Part shown: positions 1-10,190 of the stretch, piece after piece | How positions within the stretch are numbered: position 1 is the stretch's first letter | Layout of the letters: each line of letters opens with the position of its first letter | NCBI GenBank assembly: GCA_003255065.1 | Contig: QAOA01001288.1 | Location: 93,071 to 157,070 of the forward strand | Reading direction: 5' to 3' | Length of the DNA: 64,000 nucleotides | From: Cercis canadensis | Lineage: Eukaryota; Streptophyta; Magnoliopsida; Fabales; Fabaceae | Program-made: the position numbers and the translations under genes | Notes under the pieces: generated by a model | What the model was told of the DNA's origin: nothing | The model's input: the letters and a program-made list of their open reading frames with translations, nothing else | Databases searched by the model: none

Positions 1-3000
1 GCTTGGCTGAAAACATTGGGGAAGGTGGTGATGGATTGGCAAAACATGACCATGGAATTTCAACAGAAGGGGAGACAGGTGATTTTGCAAGGAAACTCTG
101 GTGAAGCCATGTCATCAAATCGCAGGCAGTCAGGTATCCCAAATTCAGCTCCATTGCACAGCTTTTTAGAGGCAATTTCAGTTGAAATAGGAGGCATTAG
201 GTGGTTGCACTCTTTGACTGCATTGGAAACCGAAGTGCAGAATGAATTAACTACACAACAGCAACAAGAGATGTCAGGTTTGATGGACAATTTTGCAGCT
301 GTTTTTCTGGAACTCAAGGGACTCCCTCCTAAAAGACAGTGTGTGCATTCTATTGTTTTGCAAGAAGGGCAAGGGCCAATCAATGTAAGACCTTATCGGT
401 ATCCCCACCGCCATAAGGAGGAAATTGAAAGGCAGGTTGCAGAAATGCTTCATACAAGTATTATTAAACCTAGCTCTAGCCCTTTCTCCAGTCCTGTACT
501 TCTGGTTAAGAAGAAAGATGGCACTTGGAGATTATGTGTAGATTACAGAACTTTAAATAAGGCCACTATCCCGGATAAATACCCTATACCTGTTGTGGAT
601 GAGCTTCATGGTGTTCGTTTTTTCTCAAAGCTAGATTTGAAATCCGGTTTTCACCAAATACGAGTTAGGGAAGCTAATGTTGCCAAGACTGCTTTCCGGA
701 CTCATAATGGACATTACGAGTTTTTAGTAATGCCATTTGGACTCACTAATGCCCCGGCCACTTTTCAATCTGCTATGAATGACTTATTTCGGCCCTTTCT
801 AAGGAAATTTGTGCTGGTGTTCTTTGATGACATTCTGATTTATAGTTCAGATTGGGCTTTACACTTACAGCATCTCACTATGGTGCTTGAGGTTCTGTCC
901 AAGCAACAGTTTGTAGTAAACAGAAAAAAATGCAGTTTTGGGAAGAAAGCTGTGGAGTACCTTGGGCATATTATATCTAGTCAGGGTGTGGCAACTGACC
1001 CCACCAAGATACAAGCTGTGCTAGACTGGCCAATACCCAAAACGGTTAAAGGTGTACGAGGATTCCTAGGTTTGACTGGTTATTATCGGAAATTTGTCAA
1101 AGGATATGGACAAATTGCCAAACTTCTCACTCAGCTTACCAAATAAGACAACTTCCAATGGGGACCAGCATCCTTGGAGGCTTTTAAGAAACTTAAGGTG
1201 GTTATGACTACATCCCCTGTTCTGGCCCTTCCAGATTTTTCAAGGTCTTTTGAGGTGGAATGTGATGCTTCGGGTACGGGCATTGGAGCAGTCCTTATGC
1301 AAGACCGTAAACCAATCGCATATTTTGGCAAAGCTTTCTCCAGCAGCCATGTGTCTAAATCAGCATATGACAAAGAACTCATGGCCTTAGTTCTTGCAGT
1401 ACAACATTGGAGACACTACCTTTTGGGACGGCCTTTCATCATTTATACTGACCAAAAGAGTTTGAAACACTTGTTGCAGCAGAAAATAACCACTCCTAAT
1501 CAGCAGTCATGGATGGCAAAGCTTTTAGGATATCACTTTCAAGTGGTATATAAGCCAGGGCATGAGAACAAGGCTGCTGATGCGTTGTCTCGCTTGCATG
1601 AAGCCGGGGAGTTTCAAGCTATCATCTCCTATCCAGTTTGGTTAGAAGGAGCTCATATTGTTAATGAGGTCCATCTTGATCCACAGCTCAAACAAGTCGT
1701 TTCTGACTTGCAAAAGGACCCAAATTCTAGACCTGGTTTCACGCACCAGCAGGGGGTACTTCTCTATAAAAATCGATTAGTCCTACCTGCCTCTTCACCT
1801 TACATTCAGCTGCTACTAAAAGAGTTTCATTCCTCTCCCACCAGGGAACACTCGGACTTTCTTAGAACTTACAGAAGGATCGCTGGGAATTTGTATTGGG
1901 TTGGGATGAAACGATGCATTCAAGAATTTGTCAAGTCATGTGACACTTGTCAAAGGCAAAAATATGCTGCCACTTCCCCAGCTGGATTACTTCAGCCATT
2001 GCCGGTTCCAAATCAGATTTGGGAAGACATCTCTATGGATTTCATAACAGGCCTTCACAAATCTAAAGGATACGAAGCTATCTTGGTAGTGGTCGATTGT
2101 CTGTCAAAATATGGTCATTTTATTCTGTTAAAGCATCCTTATACTGCTAAGACGGTGGCTGAACTCTTTGTTAAAGAAATTATCTGGCTCCATGGGATTC
2201 CACAGTCTATAATCAGCGACCGTGACCCATTATTCCTCAGTAATTTCTGGCAGGAACTTTTTCGCATGCAAGGCACTTTGTTGAAGATGAGTTCTTCTTA
2301 CCATCCAGAAACTAATGGTCAAACCGAAGTGCTTAACAGATGTCTTGAGACTTATCTGCGTTGCTTTGCCTCGGAGCAACCAAAAAATTGGTCATATTGG
2401 GTGTCTTGGGCGGAGTTATGGTATAATACCTCCTTTCATGCCTCTTCCGGCTCTACTCCCTTCAAAACTGTTTATGGCAAAAAGGCACCAACCTTAATTA
2501 AATACCTGCGGCATGAGACTAAAGTGGAGGCAGTGGCTGTGGAATTAAGTGACAGGGATGAAGCACTAGCTCAGCTCAAACACAATCTGAACCAGGTACA
2601 AGATCAAATGAAGAGGTTTGCTGATAAACACAGAACATTACAGTCCTTTCAGGTGGGTGAATGGGTTTTCTTAAAACTCCGTCCTCATAGACAGCAAACT
2701 ATCCATAAGCGAATCAATCAGAAGCTGGCTGCTAGGTATTATGGCCCTTATCAGATTTTGGCAAAGTATGGAACAGTAGCTTACAAGCTGCAACTACCTC
2801 CACTTGCAAGGGTTCATCCAGTTTTCCATGTTTCCCAATTAAAAAAGGCAGTTGGGAATTATTCTGTGAATCCTGACCTGCCTCATGACCTTGGGGTTGA
2901 ATTGGATGACCATGTGGAACCTAAGGAGATTCTGGCCAGTAGAGACATCTTAAGGGCAGGCACTCCTGTCCAACAATGCCTTGTAAAGTGGAAAGGGGGC

Positions 3001-3475
3001 TCCTCGGATGACACAACCTGGGAGGACACCGAGGTGTTACAAAGCCAGTTTCCCACCTTCAGCCTTGAGGACAAGGCTGAGCTTCCACAGGTTGGCAATG
3101 ATAGAGTCCAAGGTTCAGGTATTGGGCCAATGCATATTCAGCAAGATGCAAAGCCCAGAATATGGAGAGTTTACACTAGGAGAAAGAAGAGTGGGGCAGA
3201 GGGGAATTCGGTTAGGGATATTTAGATGAGCTGGCAGTTGGTTAGAGGAAAGAGTGGGAATACTCACGTGTTCTGGTAGTTATAATGGGATAGATTCTGA
3301 TTAGAAGGGGGGAGTAATTTTACTGTTAGATTCAGGCAGAGAATACATTCTCTGAGGAGCTTGGCTCTGGGCCATTGTAGGAAACCCTTTGAATTTGAAT
3401 AATACTCCTGAGTCTTTTATTCTATTCTGTGGTTATCTTCTCTGGAATTGCTAGTTAATTTCTGGTGTCCTAACA
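1..3475 (+). mobile_element. Ty3/Gypsy chromovirus (Reina-like), 3' part
   Basis: LTR retrotransposon cut by the left edge of the window. Parts in order: reverse transcriptase (about 390-1000, with the FFDDILIYS catalytic box), RNase H (about 1240-1620, VECDASG and YTDQKSL), the integrase zinc finger (CDTCQRQ near 1950), the integrase core (ISMDFITGL near 2030, ISDRDPLFLS near 2215, HPETNGQTEVLNR near 2305) and a C-terminal chromodomain (CLVKWKGGS with TTWED, about 2980-3030). A polypurine tract and a 152-bp 3' LTR follow. The chromodomain marks it as a chromovirus, and the very short LTR suggests the Reina lineage (inference). The visible part is nearly open, with about one break, so it is fairly young but not intact. 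Gag, protease and the 5' LTR would lie outside the window. Confidence 0.93.
3324..3475 (+). repeat. 3' LTR of the Reina-like element, with polypurine tract just upstream
   Basis: The LTR starts TGTTAG and ends CTAACA, the expected short inverted ends. The purine tract AGAAGGGGGGAG at about 3304-3314 lies just upstream, where plus-strand priming is expected. At 152 bp the LTR is short even for Reina-type elements. The 5' copy is outside the window, so LTR divergence cannot be used to date the element. Confidence 0.7.
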
Positions 3476-4653
3476 CATTCCTTAAAGCAAAACAATATGT
3501 CAATGGAGAAATACACTTTGGAGTTCAATAATCTGTTGAGTAGGGTTGGCTTGAATAACACAACAAAAATCTCGCTATCTTGTCGGTTTGTGTCGCTCTA
3601 TTAATGATACCATGGCAGTTCATAGAAGGATTTGCATCACTTCACAAAATGCTGGTGTCATCCTTTGGGGGTTTCAAAGTGATCAAACAGCACATGCAGT
3701 GGTTGAGGAGCTGGTGCATCAAGTAAGGCAGTGGGGGAATGTAGCTCAATTTGATAGGAGTAATACAAGGAAGAGTATACCGAAATATGGATAGAAGTAC
3801 ATTTTGAAACATGTGCCTTAAAATTTGATTGCGTATCCCAATTTTGATGTTTCTCTTGTGGTGAAAGAGGACACAACTCATACTCTCGACCACAACAAAG
3901 AATTAACCTTGCAGAAGGAAGAGAGGAAGTACTAGAACCTATTTATGATGATTACCTTAATGAGGATTAAGAAATTGATGCGTATTTAGTGCAAAGGTCT
4001 CATTAATTGTTTTTAGAGCAATGACAACCACTATTAAAGATGAAACAAAAGACTAGAGGCAGAATAGACTTTGTTCTTCGTATATGTAAGACATGCAATT
4101 TCATTATTGATGGAGGTAGCATAGACAATGTTATATCAGAAGATGCACCGAAGAAATTGAGGTTGCCCCCTCAAATGCACCTACATCCTTATGAGATCAT
4201 ATGACTCAAAATGGGTAATGAGGTTCCTGTTACATCTAGAGGTTTACCATGAGTGACAATTTCGCACATGAACCTCAAGTGACATTGTGCACGTGGATGT
4301 TGGTCATATTCTTTTGGGTAGACCTTAGTTGTCTCATAATGATGTGGAGCAGCGTGCCAAGCCTAATACTTAATTTGATTTGATAGAGGTAACAAGAAGT
4401 ATACATTGCATCCTATTAAGAAAGATGTTGTAGAGCCTCCTCACTCATCTAAGGGTAGTAAAATAAGTAAAATTATCATGCTGGTAGATTTGAAGAAGAG
4501 AGTACCAGAAATGGAGTTGTTATGCTTTGGTTAGCAAGGTAGTGACCAAATTGAAAAATTAGGTGAATACCCTCTTGAAATTCAATGATTATTGGATTCA
4601 ATTATTTTTGGGGTTGCAAAGCTGTTTGGTTATCAACTACAAGTACCACGCAA
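3476..4653 (+). mobile_element. Old Ty3/Gypsy remnant: gag, zinc knuckle and protease region
   Basis: Broken coding sequence of a second Gypsy element. It resembles gag near 3500-3700, a CCHC-like nucleocapsid region near 3840-3900, and an aspartic protease region near 4090-4200 (FIIDGGSIDNVIS-like, where functional copies have a D-S/T-G triad). It is heavily decayed, with many breaks, and no LTRs could be assigned. It abuts the LTR of the Reina-like element on the left and another LTR on the right, so it is probably an older insertion or target. Confidence 0.6.
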
Positions 4654-5460
4654 TGTAGCACGGTAGTGTGAACAGTAATTCTCCATGTTTCCTATTTCTA
4701 TAATTTCCTTTTGAGTCTAGTTTCCCAATTTTGTAATTTCCTTTTTCAATTCTAGTCAAACCTTGTCTTCCCAAGCAAGATTAGTTTCAAGTTTTTCAAG
4801 TCTCATAAAGTTTTAGGTTTTCTAGTCTTAGTAGTTTTTAAGCACCAATATAGTTTTTCTGAGAGTTTTCTTTCTTTGAGACAAACCAAAAAAATTTATC
4901 TAGCTTCTTTTATAATTCTCCCTGATTCAGTTGGTATTAGAGCAAGGACCAACCTCGTTCAATGGCAACTGATCTTCCTAAAAACCTTGCAGCTAAGGGC
5001 CAACTCAATAAGCCTATTACACAAGGTCAATTCAACTGATTATCAACCACCCATCATTCTTCTTCTAAATCCTAATAACCAGCCGCCACAAATTCCAAAC
5101 CACCAGAATCCAAGCCCATATTTTCAAAACCACCAAAATCCAAACCACCAAAATCTAGAACCCAAATTTCAAGCCCTAAGCCTTCAAAATCAGAATTTTC
5201 CAAAATCAAAAGAACCAAAACCTAAATTTTCCAAATCCAAACTTTCAAATTCAAAATTTCCAAAATCCAAACCCTGCCACAATATGGGCAACCAAACCCT
5301 ATCACTCAACCTGTTGCACAACATATGGTAGGAGGCCAAATCCCAACCAGCCACCGAGGTAGCCAGCTTACAATGTTGATTCAGATGACAAGGCAGATTT
5401 TGCAGCCATTAGATAAAGGGATAGGCTCGTGGTTCATATAGCTATCAACTTAGGTGACCA
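4654..5460 (+). mobile_element. 5' end of an LTR retrotransposon: LTR, primer site and gag start
   Basis: A 276-bp LTR (4654-4929) begins TGTAGCACGG and ends CTGATTCA. One base later comes TTGGTATTAGAGC, matching the tRNA-iMet primer-binding site. A short reading frame beginning ATGGCAACTGATC (4972) follows and is rich in Asn, Pro, Gln and Lys (about 5040-5330), which looks like a gag N-terminus. The element is truncated; no pol follows. The lineage cannot be assigned from what remains. It is broken and probably old. Confidence 0.6.
4931..4943 (+). promoter_or_regulatory. Primer-binding site for tRNA-iMet
   Basis: TTGGTATTAGAGC differs by one base from the usual TGGTATCAGAGC match to the 3' end of initiator tRNA-Met. 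It lies one base after the CA end of the 276-bp LTR. Confidence 0.65.
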
Positions 5461-6690
5461 AAACAATTGAATCTTAATGAACCTTTACATTTCCAAGAAG
5501 TTCTATTCATTGACCAAAAAATGAACTGAACAATATCAAGAAAGGTTTTACAAACAACTATCATGTTGCACAAGAAGAGCAAGAACCTTAAATAATTTAA
5601 AGTAACATATGCAACATGGAATCCTTGTCAATCAAGGAACATCTAATGGTATACTTAACTTTTTGAAAGAGTCTTTTAGTGGTCAAAAGTCCCAAACAAC
5701 AGAAATAAGGTCAGCTTAAATTGTGTCATGCAAAATGGAGACTTTGATCATCAATGAATAAAATAAGGTCATCTTAAACTGGATCATGCAAAATGGAGAC
5801 TTCGATCACCAATGAATTCCACACAAGATATAGATGTTTATAAAAATAATTTATTTAAAAAAACAAATAGATACCTTGCAACGAAACCATGCGCCACGGT
5901 AACCAACTTGAAAGGATCTTGACTCAACCACTTGACCAACATGAAATGGTAATCCTTTCATGTTTTAAAAATGAATTTCCAAGCTTTTCTATCTACTTAC
6001 GAAAAGATGAAGAGAAGGACCTTATTAGAAACAAAGCTTAGAATTTGTTTGGAGATAACAAATGGTCCACAATCATGTTAAATCTCTTTCCTATAACACA
6101 AGTGACAAAGTAGAAGAGCTATTGATGAAATAGTAACAAAGCAAATAAGGGAAGAAACAATTGAACATGGAGTATATAAGAGGCACGTGATTATAAGTAC
6201 TAGACCTTATAAAACACATGACAAGCCTATAAAGCATGCATTATACTACACATCGAAATGGTGCCCATTGATGTAAATTCTACATTATACTACAGCATGC
6301 ATAGACTGTCACTAGAGTTTTTTGAATCTTTACTCCTACCAAAGCCTCTAAAGCTAATCAATGAAAATGCTCCAAATTCAAGCAACACACCCAAGATTTA
6401 CCAATAACTCAAATAACCTACTACACATCAAAATGGTACCCATTGATGTAAATTGGGCAACTGTCTCTGACAAAGTGCTATACATAACACATGATAACTG
6501 AGAAAGCACTCAGTAAAACTGACACATATAATAAGTATTATAATCAAACTTCATATTGTTGTCCAAATGAGAGAGTTGATTTTAAGGGATTTTGAAAACC
6601 AAATGAGTTAACCTAGGAGAAATTCCCCTTTATTTGTAGAATGAGCAAGAAAGTGACATAAAGGCTAGGAATGCACAATAGACCCTGTCA
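5460..6690. other. Anonymous AT-rich DNA with small direct repeats
   Basis: No gene is recognisable here. Two near-adjacent copies of a roughly 58-bp unit lie at about 5705-5762 and 5763-5818 (shared core CATGCAAAATGGAGACTT). A second pair, sharing TGGTGCCCATTGATGTAAAT or TGGTACCCATTGATGTAAAT, lies at about 6246-6282 and 6421-6456. These look like local duplications in decayed intergenic DNA. Confidence 0.5.
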
Positions 6691-6816
6691 ACCTAGGGGA
6701 TATCCTAATAGTTGAGCTCTGAGTACTTCATTGTTAAGGTTCCATGTTCAAATTTCACTATTTCATTGTTTATGGGAAGGGATAGCCCATCCTCCCATGG
6801 ACAAAAGAAAAAAAGG
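6690..6816 (+). mobile_element. Possible SINE (tRNA-derived head, A-rich tail)
   Basis: TAGTTGAGCTCTGAGT near 6711 is followed about 35 bp later by GGTTCCATGTTCAAATTTC, a plausible Pol III A-box/B-box pair (the B-box consensus is GGTTCGANNCC). An A-rich stretch (AAAAGAAAAAAAG) ends the segment at about 6816. No target duplication was found, so this is only a suggestion. Confidence 0.28.
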
Positions 6817-6825
6817 GACTCCATA

Positions 6826-7173
6826 GGCGTGTTGGTTCACAAAACCAATCTTTATAGAATTGGAATGAAAATGGACTGGAATAGAATGATCATTCTTATT
6901 TCATTGTTAGTTCCATCAAGAATGAATTGATATGCATTTTGTATTTATATTTGGTACATAAAATCAGTATGAAATGGTATCATGATTATGACAAAGAACG
7001 ATAAACAAGGAATTAAATAAAGTGCTGATTTCCAACTACCAAGGGGGGAATGATGTTTCTAATTTCTGCAGAATAAGGCCCAAGCCCTTTTTTTCAACCA
7101 AACTTGGGACTCTCCGCTCCCATAGAATTGAAGTTGGAATGAAATCACCATTCCCGTGTACCAAACACACTCC
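6826..7173. mobile_element. MITE (PIF/Harbinger- or hAT-like), about 350 bp
   Basis: Left end GGCGTGTTGGTTCAC and right end GTGTACCAAACACAC are imperfect inverted repeats. The interior is of the common plant MITE type, with repeated GGAATGAAAATGG-like motifs near both ends and no coding sequence. The flanks share ACTCCA (left 6819-6824, right about 7169-7174), which could be a worn target duplication. The exact ends and superfamily are unresolved. Confidence 0.45.
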
Positions 7174-7259
7174 AAGCCCTCATATCTATATTGTAAAACA
7201 TATGCATAGAATCAAGGACAAAATAGACTACAATACCAAAATAGATATATTAGAAGTCT

Positions 7260-7865
7260 AAAGAGTAAACAATTTTTGGATGAGATAATGATGTAAAGGA
7301 AAAAAGCAACAAAGATGAGCAAAGACCTCAAAAAGGAAATATGCTTACTCATAGATCATCCCAAAATTCATACAAGAATCATTGCTCTCACCTTAGAAAA
7401 CCAATAATCTAAAAGAGAAATACCCCTAAGATGAATTCTAAAGGATTCAAATGAGTCACACAAATCCATAACTCACAATTCAATGCCATTAGAAAATTGC
7501 TTCTTCTAAAGATAAATGCCATAGAGTGCAATTGGCTAGCAAAGTTCTCTTAAGAAAAATGCTTCAATAAAAAACAAATCTTGGCTTTTAGAAAAGCCAA
7601 AGAGTTTTGCTTAACAAATCACCAAACAACCAAGACTAGAACCCTTCCTTCTACTAAAAATAAAAATTAGAAAAGTGTACCCAAAAATAAAAATTAGAAA
7701 TAAACAATATATTTTCTTAAAAATAATCAAATTATATAAAAAATAATTTTTCATTTCGAATTTTTGCCTAATGCTTTTCTTGTCACACATTGGATATTTT
7801 ACTAATTTTTTTAAAATAAAATTATATAAATGAAAGTTTATGTTTTAATTTTTCATATGTGCAAA
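7260..7865. other. Intergenic DNA, nothing recognised
   Basis: AT-rich sequence without long reading frames, tandem repeats or element ends that I can recognise. Confidence 0.5.
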
Positions 7866-8420
7866 CAGTGACGGATCTATATACAAGGATCGGACAAATC
7901 ATGAAATAATTTTCAATGGTTATATATATCATTTAACAAAGTTGCCCCCACCAACGCCATAGCATCCAAGCTTTTCCTCAGATACCACTCGCAACAATGG
8001 GAGAGCAAATTGGGACTCTTGAGAGAAAGCGTCGGACAAGAAATAAAAGCATACTTCGGACAGATATTTTTCTTTCCTTTACTTTGCACAGATTCATAAA
8101 GGAGACAGAGGATTACCCATAAGTAAGGAGACAAAGGATTACCCACACACCAAATCTGAAATTTCAATTCCTCTTTCTCGATCTGCTTCCTTTTCAATTC
8201 CGCTTGATCTGCTTCCTTTCTCCCTGCTTAGGGTCTCTATTTTTATTCCTCTTGCTCTAGCTCTGTCTCCATCTTTAATTGATACTCTTTCACTCTACCC
8301 TAGGTTCTTTCTCTCCATTGTTCTCTTTCTCAATCGTTCTATTCAGTTGCATTACCTTTTTCTTTCCTTCTTTTTTTCCCTCTTTTTATTGGACTGAAAT
8401 AATGCAAAATTAAAAATAAA
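7866..8420 (+). mobile_element. Possible hAT-type 5' end and flanking DNA
   Basis: CAGTGACGGATCTA at 7866 resembles the start of Tip100-like hAT elements (CAGTGGCGGA-type ends), and a GCCCCCACC-rich stretch follows at 7940. No transposase and no matching 3' end were found. 8200-8400 is pyrimidine-rich with a short duplicated GATCTGCTTCCTTT motif. The reading frame on the minus strand at 7913-8197 resembles nothing I know. Confidence 0.25.
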
Positions 8421-8421
8421 T

Positions 8422-8430
8422 ACTTAAATG
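8422..8430 (+). repeat. 9-bp target site duplication, left copy
   Basis: ACTTAAATG lies directly before the left terminal repeat and is repeated exactly at 17684-17692 directly after the right one. Confidence 0.93.
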
Positions 8431-8675
8431 GGCTTTTTTTTTTTTTACTGAAATAATGTCTTTTTAAAAAATAATAATAAAAATAGGTTAATTTTGAAAG
8501 TATTTATCGAAGTAGGTCTGTTTTTTTACCTAATAAACGCGTACGCATTTTTATCAAAAAACGATGATATAAAACTGCGTTTTTAACAATAAACACGAAT
8601 TTAAAAATGCGTTTTATACTATAAACGCTGAAACAATTTAAGAAAAAACGCTTAAATGCAAACCGGTGCACCAGG
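8431..8675 (+). repeat. Left terminal inverted repeat of the MULE
   Basis: Matches the reverse complement of about 17440-17683 over its length. A longer poly-T than on the right and scattered substitutions are the main differences. It is full of AAACGC or GCGTTT motifs, which continue about 100 bp past the repeat and may be transposase-binding subterminal motifs (inference). The PMD promoter should lie in or next to this repeat, since the PMD start codon is about 280 bp further in. Confidence 0.9.
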
Positions 8676-9462
8676 GGAAGTGGACTGACTGCATTGGGAA
8701 GAGGAAAACGCAGGATTGAAATCTGTGTTTTCCATAAGAAAACACGGATTCCAATCTAGCGTTTTTCCTCCTTCCCAATGGCGGTCAACGCCCTTCCCAA
8801 TGCTTCCCTTCCCCATGCACCCCCCCCGGCGCGCGCGCGGTCGAACCTTTCTTCTTCCTCCCACCCCCGAGCTTTCTCCTTTCCCATTCTCTCCCATTCT
8901 TCTTCCCATTCTCCAATTTTCCTCTCAAAATCATCTCATTTGTGTTTTGTTCTTCAAATGGCCAGTGATAGAGCAATTTCACCTGGACCAGTGGATGCCT
9001 CTGTGTTAACTTTACAAACAGCCCATATTTCTACTGAAATATGGAACAATGACAATGATGTTAGTCAATTTTAACTCAATCTTGTATTATGAATTTTTTA
9101 ATTTTATGAGTTTAAATTTAACTTTAAATTTTTTGGTAGAATAATTATTAAATTAATGGAATTAAATTATTACTTTAGATTTTTGTATTAATTTGTGTTA
9201 GTGTTGATTAGAGTTAAAATTGAGTTTTAATTTACAAGTGTAGATTTATTAAATTTGTATGATTGAATTGTTAGTTCATATTTTTTTTGGTAGGGGGTTT
9301 GCTGTTAGGGGCTAATATTAGGTTAGGATTTTTGTCATATGCTTGATGTGTAATACTTTTAAAATATGTTTTTTTTTGAATTATTGTAATAGCGGTATAA
9401 AATTAGTTTTGTAATTTTTTTTATTGCTATATAATTTTTACCTGTATTATGTAATTTGTAGT

Positions 9463-9580
9463 TATGGAATAAATTTTAATTTTCAGATTGTGGTTCTGTG
9501 TATTTGTCTGAAATTTTAAATTCTTGGAATGTTCAAGTTTTAAGAGAGACTTTGCCCATATTTTAAAATTTGGTTTAGGG
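9463..9580 (+). repeat. Duplicated intron module, copy 1
   Basis: Pairs with about 10070-10190. The shared stretch includes TTCTGTGTATTTGT, TGGAATGTTCAAGTTTTAAG and ACTTTGCCCA. Confidence 0.7.
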
Positions 9581-10069
9581 TTAGAGTTTAGCGATTAAAT
9601 TTAGGCATTTGAGGTTATAGATTAACATTTTAGGAATTTGGGATAAGTATTTAGGGGTTTAAGTTAAGTCATTACGATTTGAGTTTTAAGATTTAGGGTT
9701 TTAGGTATAGGGTTTTAAATTTATAATAATTTGGATTAAATTTTAATATTATATTACTTGGTTTAAATTTGGACTAGATTTTAAAAATTAGTGTTAAGAT
9801 TTGTAGTCTGAAAATTTTGATATATTGTTTAAGATTTGGGGTTTGTGATATGAGATTTGGGGTTTGTGATATGAGATTTAGGGTTTATGGTAAGACGTTT
9901 TGGGTTAAGGGTTTTGAGTTAGGGTTTAAGGTTGAGGTTAGTTGTTGAAATTTGTGATTTTGTGAATTAAGATTTTGGATTTTCCGGTATTCGGGTTTAG
10001 GATTCAGATTTTAGTGGTTAGAGTTATATTTTTTAGTTTGAGGTTTGGAGTTTGAAATTTGTGATTTAG

Positions 10070-10190
10070 TTATATAATAAATTGTAATTTTGTGATGGTG
10101 ATTCTGTGTATTTGTGTGAAATTTTGAATTCCTGGAATGTTCAAGTTTTAAGGGAAACTTTGCCCAAATTTTTATTTATGGTTTAGGATT
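10070..10190 (+). repeat. Duplicated intron module, copy 2
   Basis: Pairs with 9463-9580, about 610 bp away in direct orientation, with scattered substitutions. Confidence 0.7.

Noticed and set aside
3588-3893. Short frames on both strands
   Set aside because: They overlap decayed gag of a Gypsy remnant; the family match explains the sequence.
8652-8982. Arg/Gly-rich and Pro-rich frames near the left MULE end
   Set aside because: They are leader or terminal-repeat sequence. The PMD frame begins at the ATG at 8958, which matches the family's N-terminus.
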